Assembly: GCA_933228675.1 (NCBI GenBank) | Contig: OW121743.1 | Span: 69,380,834-69,444,833 of the forward strand | Length of the DNA stretch: 64,000 nucleotides | Reading direction: 5' to 3' | Source: Stomorhina lunata | Taxonomy: Eukaryota; Arthropoda; Insecta; Diptera; Rhiniidae | Shown: piece by piece, positions 27,762 to 39,619 of the stretch | Layout of the letters: every line of letters starts with the position of its first letter | How positions within the stretch are numbered: position 1 is the stretch's first letter | Notes under the pieces: generated by a model | Told to the model about the DNA's origin: nothing | The model's database searches: none | Seen by the model: the letters and a program-made list of their open reading frames with translations, nothing else | Made by a program: the position numbers and the translations under genes

Positions 27762-28060
27762 TTGAAAAATTAGGTTTCATCAGGCTTGAGTTCATTTAAT
27801 TTTCAAATTATTAATTTTGAAAATTGGAAAGTAAATTATGGAGAAAAACTGAAAAAATTATTTTTGAACGCGGCTAGTGGATTGCAATTTCTGTCCCGCC
27901 ACAGGACGTCATCAGCACTTAGGCGGGACAGAAATTGCAATCCACTAGCCGCGTTCAAAAATAATTTTTTCAGTTTTTCTCCATAATTTACTTTCCAATT
28001 TTCAAAATTAATAATTTGAAAATTAAATGAACTCAAGCCTGATGAAACCTAATTTTTCAA
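27762..28060. repeat. Perfect 139 bp inverted repeat with 21 bp spacer
   Basis: Arms 27762-27900 and 27922-28060 are exact reverse complements around the spacer 27901-27921. The inner 30 bases of each arm are GC-richer than anything nearby (CTAGTGGATTGCAATTTC, then TGTCCCGCC). The outer part is AT-rich and bounded by GGTTTCATCAGGC. The insert is unrelated to the minisatellite on both sides. The two mirror-image 66-codon frames simply reflect the palindrome. Confidence 0.97.
27874..27922 (-). ncRNA. Candidate type I hammerhead ribozyme, Penelope-like
   Basis: Read on the minus strand. Stem I 3' strand CTAAGTG (27922-27916). Core CTGATGA (27915-27909). Stem II GTCC (27907-27904) pairs with GGAC (27896-27893) around a 7-base loop. 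Then GAAA (27891-27888). A very short stem III is ATTG/CAAT (27888-27881). The cleavage-site triplet is ATC, ending at 27880. Stem I 5' strand CACTAG (27879-27874) pairs with CTAAGTG through one bulged A. The order fits a hammerhead open at stem I. Minimal stem III is typical of Penelope-like and retrozyme hammerheads that act as dimers. A weak point is the first stem II pair (27908/27892), which is C with A where G-C is usual, so activity may be low. Confidence 0.45.
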
Positions 28061-29150
28061 TTAATTCTAAAGTTCGAATAATTAATTCCCAAATAATGAA
28101 AAATTTTAATATAAAAAAATTTTATATCGAAAAATTGTCTATAAAAATTTATATCAAAAAGTTTTAATATAAAAAAAGTTTTTATTGAAAAATTTTTTTT
28201 TCTATAAAAAATTTTTATATCGAAAATTTTTCTATAAAAAATTTTATATCGAAAAACTTTATTTAAAAAATTTATATCGAAAAATTTTAATAAAAGAATT
28301 TTTAGATCGAATAATTTTCTATAAAAAATTTTTATTAAAAAAAAAAATTATATAAAAAAATTTCACATTGAAAAGTTTTCTATTAAAGATTTTAATTTTG
28401 AAAAATTTTCTATAAACAATTTTAGATCGAAAAATTTTCTATAACAAATTTTTATATCTAAAAATTTTGTATAAAAACTTTTTTGAATAATAACATCGCG
28501 ACTATTTTGTTATTTTTTGATAAAATCTTTTTATTTTGAAAAATTTTCTATAAAAATTTTTTGTACCGAAAAATTTTCTATAAACAATTTTATATCGAAA
28601 AAGTTTATTTAAAAAATTTATATTGAAAAATTGTCTATAAAAAATTTTTATATAAAATTTTAATAGCGAAAAATTTTCTATAAAAAATTTATATCTAAAA
28701 CAATGTATATCGAAGAATTTTCTATACAAAATTTTATATAGAAAAATTTTCTATTAAAAATTGATATCGAAAAATTTTAATATGAGAAATTTTTATATCA
28801 AAAAATTTTGTTAAAAAATTTTGATAGCGAAAATTTTTCGATAAAAAATTTTACATCGAAAAAGTTTATTTATGTCAAAAGATTTTAATTTATAATCTTT
28901 TTAGATTAAAAAATTTTCTATAAAAAATTTTGATGTCGAAAAATTTTCTATAAAAAATTTTTATGCCGAAAATTTTTCTATAAAAAATTTTTATTTCAAA
29001 AAATTTTCTATAAAAAATTTTTATTTCAAAAAAATTTTCTATAAAAAAATTTCACATCGAAAAGTTTTCTATATAAAATTTTAAGTTTGAAAAATTTTCT
29101 ACAAACAATTTTATATCGAAAAATTTTCTATACAAAATTTTTATATATAT
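28061..29150. repeat. AT minisatellite, ATCGAAAAATTTTCTATA type, second block
   Basis: Continues the array of 25298-27761 after the inverted repeat, more degraded, with ATCGAAAAATTTTC/TATAAAAAATTTT units. It ends sharply before a GC-rich GGTCCGGGGGCCC at 29151-29163. Confidence 0.9.
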
Positions 29151-29289
29151 GGTCCGGGGGCCCATAAAAAAAGTGCATTGGGTCAAAACTTTGAGATTTT
29201 TGTAATGTTTGCGGTCTTTTATTAAGTAGTGGTATCCGTATATGTTTTTATCTCCATGACTTAAAATATTATTAAAGTCTTGGCTATAT

Positions 29290-29560
29290 TCATAGCGATG
29301 GTTATAGCTCTATAATAGCTGTAATCATAGCTATTGTATTTATTCATAGCTCTAGTCATAGTTTTAGTCTTAGGTCTAATCATGCCTATGGTAATATTGT
29401 AGCTCCAGATATTACTCATAGCTTTAATCATAGTTTTTTCATAGTTTAGTTGTAGTCATAGTGTCTTTCAGAAACATGTTGCTGCAACATAATTATCTCG
29501 TCTCTCGCAAACATGTTGCTGCAACATATTGCTGCAACATGTTGCTGCAACATTTTGCTA
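29290..29560. repeat. Degenerate CATAGCTNTAGT repeats followed by a palindrome cluster
   Basis: 29290-29465 repeats a loose 10-13 base unit with CATAGC or CATAGT roughly every turn of DNA (TCATAGCTCTAGTCATAG). 29475-29560 then holds four close copies of the CAACATGTTGCTGCAACAT motif. Confidence 0.7.
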
Positions 29561-29817
29561 ATTTTCATTTAATAATATTTTTATAAGGAAATCAAAATTT
29601 CTTTTTCTTTTACCTAATATCAAAACTAAAATTCATTATAATCATTATTAAAAGATATTAAATAATTAATACGATACTGTTATAATTGTTATTACTACAT
29701 AATGAACAAAACATATTGTATAATTAAAATATATTCAAATTATAAAGCAGCTACAAATATTATAGAAAAAAAAATACTTCAAAGAAATTTAATATGCAAA
29801 ACGAAACCAGTAATAAA

Positions 29818-30636
29818 CAAGTAAGAAAGCGCTATAGTCGGTCAAGCCGACCATACGATACCCTTCACCACTAAGGTCAAAGGTGTTATTTTTCCTGTAT
29901 AAAGACAAATATTTGCTAAATTTTGCCATCATACAAACATTTTCTCAAAACTTATATATTCAACCTGTTTCCGTCATTTGGACTTATATGAGAGCTAGGG
30001 TCAAATGTGGACCGATTATCTCGAAATTTGGCAAATTGATTACAGTTGCAAAAATTATTACAAAAATTATGCATGCAAAAAATAAACTCAAAATTTTCAT
30101 TATCTTTAGATTTACGAGCGTTTTAGTGATTTTTTGTCTCATTTAGTGCGTTTTTAAAGAAGAGTTTGTATGGGAGCTATGGTCAAATGTGGACCGATTT
30201 GAACGAAATTCGGTACAGTGATTTATGTTTACATAAGCAGTATTTGTTTTAAATTTCATGAAAAAATATTGATATTTGTGGCCAATATAGCAATTCCGGG
30301 AAGTGGGACCTATGGGAGGTACCATAAATAATGGACCGATTTTGACCAATTTCAATAGCCATGGTCCCATTATCAAAACAATTATCTGTGCCAAATTGCA
30401 TTAAATTATCTTTAGAATTGCGACCTGTAGTTTGATTACAAGGTTTACATGGGGGTCCAGCCAGCCAGACGGACGGACGGACGGACGGACGGACATCGCT
30501 AAATCGACTCAGAAAGTGATTCTAAGTCTATTGGTATACTAAAAGGTGGGTCTAAGACAAATATTTCTATGCGTTACAAACATCAGCACAAACTTATAAT
30601 ACCCTTTCCACCTATGGTGGTGAAGGGTATAAAAAA
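29818..30636 (+). mobile_element. mini-me-like element with GGAC microsatellite, near full length
   Basis: Begins AAGTAAGAAAGCGCTATAGT and ends CACCTATGGTGGTGAAGGGT. The reverse complement of the same start and end bounds the copy at 61350-62085. Six GGAC units (30471-30494) lie after CCAGCCAGAC. Internal landmarks are GGACCGATTTGAACGAAATT and GGTATACTAAAAGGTGGGTC. Dipteran mini-me elements are known to carry GTCY proto-microsatellites, which fits. The 87- and 83-codon frames here are incidental. Confidence 0.75.
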
Positions 30637-30639
30637 TAA

Positions 30640-31640
30640 CCAGATAATGAAACAAAAATTCATTTGAAATACCAAGAAATAAGAAAGATTAAATTACTTA
30701 AACTTAATTTACTAACAATTCTTTATAGCTTTTGTCTTGCATTTTCTAAGATTTATTTCGATGGTCTTACATGGATGGATGGGTCTTTGTCGTCTGCCTT
30801 AAGAGCCCATCATTGTGTCATCCATACCATAACCTTCCTTTAAAGTCATTTGGTTTTCATGATATTTTCGATATTCTTTCAAGATTAAATTACAATTATA
30901 ACACATTTCGCTTATAGATTTTTTTGAATATAATACTTTTGCAATATCTTTAATACTTTTAAATATGTTATAGTTAAACTGTTTAGATCAAGGTTTTCTT
31001 GTACGTATGTACTTGTACTCACTGAAATGATGAGCCTTAAATCTGAAATTTAATATAAAGTATCATAATGATGATGATGATGACAATGATGAGATGATGA
31101 TGATGGTGTTGGGAAATATGATGATGTGGTTGGTTGCTGGTAATAATTCTGATGAAGCCCTTAGTCAGTTATAGCCATTGTCATACTGTGAATTGGTAGC
31201 CAAAGGCGACATCTAGTTTTGTCATTGTTTGGATTTTTTTCTTGTGTTTTCTTTCAATGAAAAAAGTTTATGGGGTTTCATTTATCAATAAAAAATTTAT
31301 ACATACAAACAAATAAAAAAATTAAATTAATATAATATTGGCTAATAAAATCATTTTAAAAATTTAATAATAGTTTTGTGAAATAATTTATTGCAAATTT
31401 TCTTGTTTGTTATAAAAAAATTGTTGAAACTTTTAAATAATTAGTTTATTGATTAATGAAAAGTCATGGTGATTGATTGAATTTATGTTGAAAAATTTTA
31501 ATGAATATTAAATATTGAAAAATTAGGGCAGGTAATAATATCTTTTGATATAAACAAGTTATTAATAATTAAATTGTTATCTATAACAATTAAAATTTCT
31601 TATATAATAAAAAAAGAAATAGGTTGATAGTAAGATGTTT
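30640..31640. other. Mixed AT-rich sequence with a GAT/ATG run
   Basis: A short trinucleotide run of GAT lies at about 31066-31108. The region around 30760-31250 is slightly richer in GC. No coding frame or known element recognised. Confidence 0.4.
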
Positions 31641-31644
31641 CTTA

Positions 31645-32760
31645 ACATTTTGCCTATAAATAGCCAATTTACGAAAAATTTCCTGTAAGTAGTTAATTTT
31701 TGAAAAATTTCCCATAAATAGTCAATTTTCGAAAAATTTCCTATGAATAGTAAATTTTTCAAATATTTCCTATCAATAGTAAAGTTTTAAAAAATTTTCT
31801 ATAAATAGTACATTTTTGAGAAATTTCCTCTAAATAGTAAATTTTTAAAAAATTTCCTATAAATAGTAAATTTTTGAAAAATTTCCTATAAATAGCAAGT
31901 TTTTGAAAAAAATTCCGATAAATAGAAAATTTTTGAAAAATTTCTTTTAAATAGTAAATTTTTTTAAAATTTCCTATAAATAGAAAATTTTTAAAAAATT
32001 TCCTATAAATAGAAAATTTTTGAAACATTTCCTATAAATAGTCAATTTTGGAAAAATTTTCTATAAATAGTAAATTTTCGAAAAATTTTCTATAAATAGT
32101 AAATTTTTGAAAAATTTCCCATAAATAACCAATTTTTGAAAAATTTTCTATGAATAGTCAGTTTTCAAAAAATGTCCTATAAATAGTAAATTTTCGAAAA
32201 ATTTCCTATAAATAGTCAATTTTAAACAAATTTCTTATAATTTTTGAAAAATTTCCTATAAATAGTTAATTTTTGAAAAATTTCCTATAAATAGTTAATT
32301 TTTGAAAAATTTCCTATAAATAATAAATTTTTGAAAAATTTCCCATTAAAGGTAAATTTTTGAAAAATTTCCTATAAATAGTCAATTTTCTAAAAATTTC
32401 CTTTAAATAGTCAATTTTCTAAAAATTTCTTATAAATAGTCAATTTTCTAAAAATTTCCTATAAATTGTCAATTTTCGAAAAATTTCTTATAAAGTAAAT
32501 TTTTGAAAATTTTCCTATAAATAGTCAATTTTAGAAAAATTTCCTATAAATAGTCAATTTTCGAAAAATTTCCTATAAATAGGCAATTTTCTTAACAATT
32601 TCCTATGAATTGTCAATTTTCGAAAAATCTCCTATAAATAGATTATTTTCGAAAAAAATCCTATTAAAGTCAATTTTTGAAAAATTTCCTATAAATAGTC
32701 AATTTTCGAAAAAATTTCCTAATAATAATAAATTTTCAAAAAAATCCTTTAATAGAAGTG
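31645..32760 (-). repeat. 29 bp minisatellite, reverse orientation
   Basis: Copies of CCTATAAATAGTCAATTTTCG and TTTTTGAAAAATTTCC variants, mostly 29 bp spacing. The edges are more degenerate than the middle. Frames such as QKFSIYRKFFKNLLF are repeat translations. Confidence 0.95.
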
Positions 32761-33519
32761 ACTTGTATAATCCATTTAATATTTCAAAAAATCAACCTCT
32801 AAAATTTTTGTTTAATACTTGAAATTTTTTATTTCTTTTAATACAAATCACTTTAATTTGACGTCATAGTTTTAAGTGGCCTTTTAACATTCATCTTTAT
32901 TATTTTTATGTCTCGACATTAAATCTTTCTGTAGAGTAAATTAAAAGAACAACATAACAAATAGTCATTTGTTCAGAATCTTCATATCCATTTAATAGCC
33001 ATAAATCATTTTTATAATTATACCACTTTCAGTCCATTGTCTCCCGACTCTTTGCCCTAACCACAAATTATTCTTCTTTTGTTTTATATTTATTTTGTAA
33101 AAATCTTAACTAAAATATAATTTTGCTTATCTTATCTCTCAAATAAAGGTACTTTATTTACTTTTTACTACATTTTCAAAAAAAAAAAAGATATCGAAAT
33201 ATCGATGTTAGATAGAGGCCTTTTTTAGATTAAATCATTTCGGGTGACTCAATGATATTCTAACGTTTAGAAGATGGCAATAAAATTGGCAAATGCTGTT
33301 GAGTATATACTCAAATATGAGAGCAGGTATAAAATATTGAGAATTTGAACAAAAACTTGTTTTTGAGTTATTAATAAAAAATAATATTTATTGAAATTAT
33401 GATTCATTGCCATGAGGTGATCAAGAAGATTTATAGGCTGACTACAATAATATTTCACAATTCTTGCTTTTATGGGTAAAGTTCATTTTCAAATTCAAAA
33501 CGAAAGTTTCTAATAAGAT
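32761..33519. other. AT-rich sequence, no gene
   Basis: Nothing recognised apart from a short A run near 33178. Confidence 0.4.
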
Positions 33520-35785
33520 TAAGATTTATAGGAAATTTTTTTGAAAATTGACTATTTATAGGAAATTTTTAAAAAATTGACTATTTGGAAATTTTTCGAA
33601 AATTGACTATTCATAGGAAATTTTTCAAAAATTAACTACTTATAGGAATTTTTCCGAAAAGTGAATATTTATAGGAAATTTTTCGAAAATTGATTCTTTT
33701 TAGGAAATTTTGCGAAAATTGTCTATTTATAGGAAATTTTTCGAAAATTGACTATTCATAGGAAATTTTTCAAAAATTAACTATTTATAGGAAATTTTTT
33801 AAAAATTGAATATTTATAGGAAGTTTTCCGAAAATTGGCTATTTATAGAAAATTTTTCAAAAATTAACTATTTATAGGAAATTTTTCAAAAATTGACTAT
33901 TTATAGGAAATTTTTCGAAAATCAACTATTTATAGGAAATTTTTCAAAAATTAACTACTTATAGGAATTTTTTCAGAAATTAACCATTTATAGGAAATTT
34001 TTCGAAAATTGACTATTTATAGGAAATTTTTCAAAAATTAACTATTTATAGGAAATTTTTCAAAAATTGACTATTTATAGGAAATTTTTGGAAAATTGAC
34101 TATTGATAGGAAATTTTTTAAAAATTTTCAATTTATAGGAAATTTTTCGAAAATTGACTATTTTTAGGGAATTTTTCAAAAAATGACTATTTATAGGAAA
34201 TTTTTCGAAAATCGACTATTTATAGGAAATTTTTCAAAAATTTACTATTTACAGGAAATTTTTCAAAAATTGACTATTTAAAGGAAATTTTTCAAAAATT
34301 GATAATTTATAGAAAATTTTTCGAAAATTGACTATTTATAGGAAATTTTTCAAAAATTAACTGCTTATAGGAATTTTTTCAGAAATTGACTATTTATAGG
34401 AAATTTTTCGAAAATTGACTATTTATAGGAAATTTTTCAAAAATTAACTATTTATAGGAAATTTTTCAAAAATTGACCATTTATAGGAAATTTTTCGAAA
34501 ATTGACTATTTATAGGAAATTTTTCGAAAATTGACTATTTATAGGAAATTTTTCAAAAATTTACTATTTACAGGAAATTTTTCAAAAATTGACTATTTAT
34601 AGGAAATTTTTCAAAAATTTACTATTTACAGGAAATTTTTCAAAAATTGACTATTTATAGGAAATTTTTCAAAAATTGATAATTTATAGAAAATTTTTCG
34701 AAAATTTACTATTTATAGGAAATTTTTCGAAAATTGACTTTTTATAGGAAATTTTTCAAAAATTGACTTTTTATAGGAAATTTTTCAAAAATTGACTATT
34801 TATAGGAAATTTTTCAAAAATTGACTTTTTATAGGAAATTTTTCAAAAATTTACTTTTTATAGGAAATTTTTCAAAAATTTACTTTTTATAGGAAATTTT
34901 TCAAAAATTTACTTTTTATAGGAAATTTTTCAAAAATTTACTTTTTATAGGAAATTTTTCGAAAATTTACTTTTTATAGGAAATTTTTCGAAAATTGACT
35001 ATTTATAGGAAATTTTGCGAAAATTGACTATTTATAGGAAATTTTTCAAAAATTTACTATTTACAGGAAATTTTTCAAAAATTGACTATTTATAGGAAAT
35101 TTTTCAAAAATTTACTATTTACAGGAAATTTTTCAAAAATTGACTATTTATAGGAAATTTTTCGAAAATTGACTATTTATAGGAAATTTTTCAAAAATTT
35201 ACTATTTACAGGAAATTTTTCAAAAATTGACTATTTATAGGAAATTTTTCAAAAATTTACTATTTACAGGAAATTTTTCAAAAATTGACTATTTATAGGA
35301 AATTTTTCAAAAATTGATAATTTATAGAAAATTTTTCGAAAATTTACTATTTATAGGAAATTTTTCGAAAATTGACTTTTTATAGGAAATTTTTCAAAAA
35401 TTGACTTTTTATAGGAAATTTTTCAAAAATTGACTATTTATAGGAAATTTTTCAAAAATTGACTTTTTATAGGAAATTTTTCAAAAATTTACTTTTTATA
35501 GGAAATTTTTCAAAAATTTACTTTTTATAGGAAATTTTTCAAAAATTTACTTTTTATAGGAAATTTTTCAAAAATTTACTTTTTATAGGAAATTTTTCGA
35601 AAATTTACTTTTTATAGGAAATTTTTCGAAAATTGACTATTTATAGGAAATTTTGCGAAAATTGACTATTTATAGGAAATTTTGCGAAAATTGACTATTT
35701 ATAGGAAATTTTGCGAAAATTGACTATTTATAGGAAATTTTTCGAAAAGTGACTATTTATAGGAAATTTTTCGAAAATTGAATTC
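33520..35785 (+). repeat. 29 bp minisatellite with 638 bp higher-order repeat
   Basis: Very regular 29 bp units (GACTATTTATAGGAAATTTT, then TCGAAAATT or TCAAAAATT). A marker unit reading GATAATTTATAGAAAA occurs at 34678 and again at 35316, with the same ordered variants around it. The offset is 638 bp, exactly 22 units. An earlier related marker lies near 34300. This shows recent block duplication. Confidence 0.96.
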
Positions 35786-36919
35786 AAAGATTTGACTTTA
35801 AAATTTTATAAACACAATTTATTACGTTTTAGGAAGAAGATATTAATTTAGTGTTTATATACAAAAAATTCTATGAAAAATTATTAAGACTTTTTGCTAT
35901 AATTATGAAGGTTTTAGGTATTTTTTTATTTAAAATTAAAGCTAAACAATAAAATTTTAAAGCCTTTAGGCTAAGAATAAATCATGTTTGAAAACATTTT
36001 ATTTAAGCACTTACACAAATGTTGCTAGCAACATTTTAGTTCAAAAGACCTTAATTTAACAAATTATTAGAATTTTTTTGGAATCAATTATGATAAACGT
36101 ATACTCGTGATGAGTTTTAAATTATTTATTATTTGGCACGTTTTTTTTGTTAGTTTTATTATTTGTTTATAATCAATTTACTATTTATTTTAGCCAAATA
36201 ATAACTTAAATTAATTATTCATGTATGAAAACATAATTTTGGGTTATCAAAAATGTTAGCAAAATAAATTAGAGATGGCATTGAGTTCCCAAAGTTTTAT
36301 TTGTTTGAATTTTTTTAAAGGGGTCTGAGATTTGATGGGAAGTTTTATTTATTTGTTTTTATTATTTCTAGAGGGGGTTATCTTTAAGAAGTTTTTGAAA
36401 AAAAAATACAATATTGTTTTACACTTGGCTGCATAATTAATGAAACGTCTATCATTTGCGCACTTCTGCCATGACAAGTGTCATAATTTAGATTTTTTGT
36501 TCAAAATTTTGAATTAATTTTTTAATAGAAATTTGTGATTTATTTAGTGTTAACACGTAACCTCTAATTTAAGGTCAGGTTTATTAAGTTAAACAGTTGA
36601 TAATAATTATCATTATGAACATTAAGGTATGAAGGTTTAAAATTTTAAAGTATTTCATGTTTCTTCTTCAAATTGTTCTTTTAGTAGTTTACAAGTTCTT
36701 GATTTTGAAAGTAAAGATAATAAATGACTTTCAAGTAAAATTAAAGTATATCTAATACATTAATAAGCATTAATGTTGCTGGCAACATGTTGCTAAATAA
36801 TAAATGTTGATTAATATTGCTAGCAACATGTTGCTCGCAGAACACAAATTATCTAATTATACGAAATTTTTAAAGTATCTTTCCTAAATAATAAATTTTT
36901 ATATAATTTTTTGAAAATA
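35786..36919. other. AT-rich sequence with a few palindromes
   Basis: Contains TGTTGCTAGCAACA near 36018 and closely spaced GCAACATGTTGCT copies near 36780 and 36822, just before the next array. No gene recognised. Confidence 0.5.
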
Positions 36920-38135
36920 GAATAGAAAATATTTATAGGAAATTCTTCGAAAATTCACTATTTATAGGAAATTTTTCGAAAATTGACCATTTATAGCAAA
37001 TTTTTTCGAAAATTGACTCTTTATAGGAAATTTTTCAAAAATTGACAATTTATAGGAAATTGTTCGAAAATTTACTATTTATAGGAAATTTTTGAAAAAT
37101 TGACTATTTTTAGGAAATTTTTCAAAAATTGACTATTTTTAGGAACTTTTTCAAAAATTTACTATTTATAGGAAATTTTTTAAAAATTTACTATTTATAG
37201 AAAATTTTTCAAAAATTGACTATTTTTAGGAAATTTTTCAAAAATTGACTATTTTTCGGAAATTTTTCAAAAATTTACTATTTATAGGAAATTTTTCAAA
37301 AATTTACTATTTATAGGAAATTTTTCAAAAATTTACTATTTATAGGAAATTTATCAAAAATTTACTATTTATAGAAAATTTTTCAAAAATTTACTATTTA
37401 TACGAAGTTTTTCAAAAATTGACTTTTTATAGGAAATTTTTGAAAAATTGACTATTTATATAAAATTTTTCGCAAATTTACTATTTATAGGAAATTTTTC
37501 AAAAATTTACTATTTATAGGATATTTTTCGAAAATTGCCTCATTATAGGAAATTTTTTGAAAATTGACTATTTATAGTAAATTTTTCGAAAATTGACTAT
37601 CTATAGGAAATTTTTCGAAAATTGACTATGACAAATTTTCAAAAATTTACTATTTATTGGAAATTTTATCAAAAATTTACTATTTATAGAAAATTTTTCG
37701 AAAATTTACTTTTTATAGGAAATTTTTCAAAAATTTACTATTTACAGGAACTTTTTCGAAATTTTTCAAAAATTTACTATTTACAGGAACTTTTTCGAAA
37801 ATTGTCTATGAAAATATATGAAATTTTTCGAAAATTGACTATTTATAGGAAATTTTTCAAAAATTTACTATTTATAGGAAATTTTTCGAATATTGTCTTT
37901 TTATAGGAAATTTTTTGAAAATTTACTATTTATAGGAAATTTTTCGAAAATTGACTATTTATAGGAAATTTTTTCCAAAATTTACTATTTAAAGCAAAAT
38001 TTTCAAAAATTGACGATTTATAGGAAATTTTTCTAAAATTGACTATTTATAGGAAATTTTTCGAAAATTTACTTTTTACAGGAAAATTATCGGAAATTTA
38101 CTATTATTAAGAAATTTATAAAAAAATCTTTTAAA
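36920..38135 (+). repeat. 29 bp minisatellite, forward orientation
   Basis: Units mostly TTTACTATTTATAGGAAATT with TTTTTCAAAAA or TTTTTCGAAAA. A local disruption near 37625-37825 breaks the period. Palindrome copies sit at both edges (36822 and 38172). Confidence 0.95.
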
Positions 38136-38159
38136 AATTTACTTTGAAAAGAAATGCCT

Positions 38160-38600
38160 GTATTTTTAGTTATGATGTTGCTAGCAACATGTTGCTTTTT
38201 TTCTTGTAAAGAGCACAAAACCTCATGAGATACAAAAAAAGTTAAAATATGAAACATTATATAGATTTAAGTTTAATCATGAAAGCTTCTTTGAAATTTT
38301 AATCATATTTCAATGTTCCTGGCAACATGTTGCGAACGCTGATAGTGTTTCAACATTATTCACAACATTTGAAGAAATTATGTATACAATTTTTATTGAG
38401 ACACCATAAACATAATAATAGAACATTGAGAGATTTGGCATTTTTGCTAGCAACATGTTGCTAGCTATTTTCTAAGCTCTTTTAAACACTCGAAAAATTG
38501 TTTAATTATTACCGTAACTAACGCTTTAATTTAATGATTATGTAATTCTCAACTTTGTTAGCAACATGTTGCAAAGCTATAATGTACTAAATCGAATTAC
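38160..38600. repeat. AGCAACATGTTGCT palindrome cluster
   Basis: Copies near 38172 (GTTGCTAGCAACATGTTGCT), 38326, 38447 (GCTAGCAACATGTTGCTAGC) and 38562. The intervening DNA is AT-rich and not itself repeated. Confidence 0.8.
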
Positions 38601-39619
38601 AACTCCTTTTAACACTAGGAAACATAATTTTAAAGCTGTAAACATAAATTATCACTTAAAACTAACTGCTTTAACTCAAAGATTATGTAATTTCCTGAAA
38701 AATTCTAACATTTTAAAATGTTTAACATGAATATGCATTATTTTTTTGTTGCTAAATCTCTAAGTACTTAACAGTTTAGGTTACTAGTAAACACTTGGAG
38801 ATGTTTTTCTAAGAATTTATAGCAGGAAGTAGAATTTCTACAAAAAGTTGAAATGAAGATTAAAAAAAACCCACCAAACAACATTCTATTGTATCTGCTA
38901 AGAGTATTAATACAGAAAATGTATCCTGCAATTCTTTTTTTTTTTTTTTGTTGCGAAACAACAACTTCAGTTAGACCAAAAACAAAACAACATCTTTGGG
39001 TTCACAGAATTCAGACAGGAAAATACTTTGTATCAAAAGTAGTTTTTTTTTGGTTTTGTTGCAATTTTTTATACTTTAACTGCACTTAAGTCAACAAGAG
39101 CTGCTGCAACATCAACATCATCAACCTAAACAATAAATGCAGTTCATTGCATGGATGGCATCTCAGCAACATAACGCAAAGATGTTTATAGAAGAATTAC
39201 AAGTCAAAGCCCTCTTAACACCAAAAAAGACCCACATCTCATGAAGAATGAAAATAAAAGGTATATGACTTTTTTTTCTATTTTTTTGTTGCGATGCAGT
39301 TATGAGTGAAGAAGAGGAGTTTGGTTAAACAAAAAAGACAAATAAAAATGAAAAAGTTTACAAAAACGTGATTCATAAAGATTTTGTTTGTTTTTTTTTT
39401 TATTTGAGGGTTTGAAAACAGAAAGAACAAAAAATGTTTCAAATCATTTTAAACATGAAACAAGTTACAATTTTCTTTGTTGTTTAAGCACAATCAAACA
39501 GAATCAAAAAATTCCTAATGGGAAGAAGTCGTGAATACACATATTAGACTTAAAGGTTGAAAACGATTTTGAAATACCCTAAAGAAATTGTTTTGAAGCT
39601 CCTCAATTTTCTAAGAGAT
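38601..39619. other. AT-rich sequence with AAC/T runs, no gene
   Basis: A long T run lies near 38935-38950 and (CATCAAC)-like runs near 39110-39125. The 78-codon frame at 38853-39089 shows no motif. Confidence 0.4.

Noticed and set aside
27786..28036. Two mirror-image 66-codon frames reading MSSFNFQIINFENWKVNYGE
   Set aside because: They arise from the perfect palindrome. The same arm is read once on each strand, and no family motif is present.
28038..28050. A second hammerhead core CTGATGA at the right edge of the palindrome
   Set aside because: No stem II or correctly placed GAAA follows with pairing strands; only the 7-mer matches.
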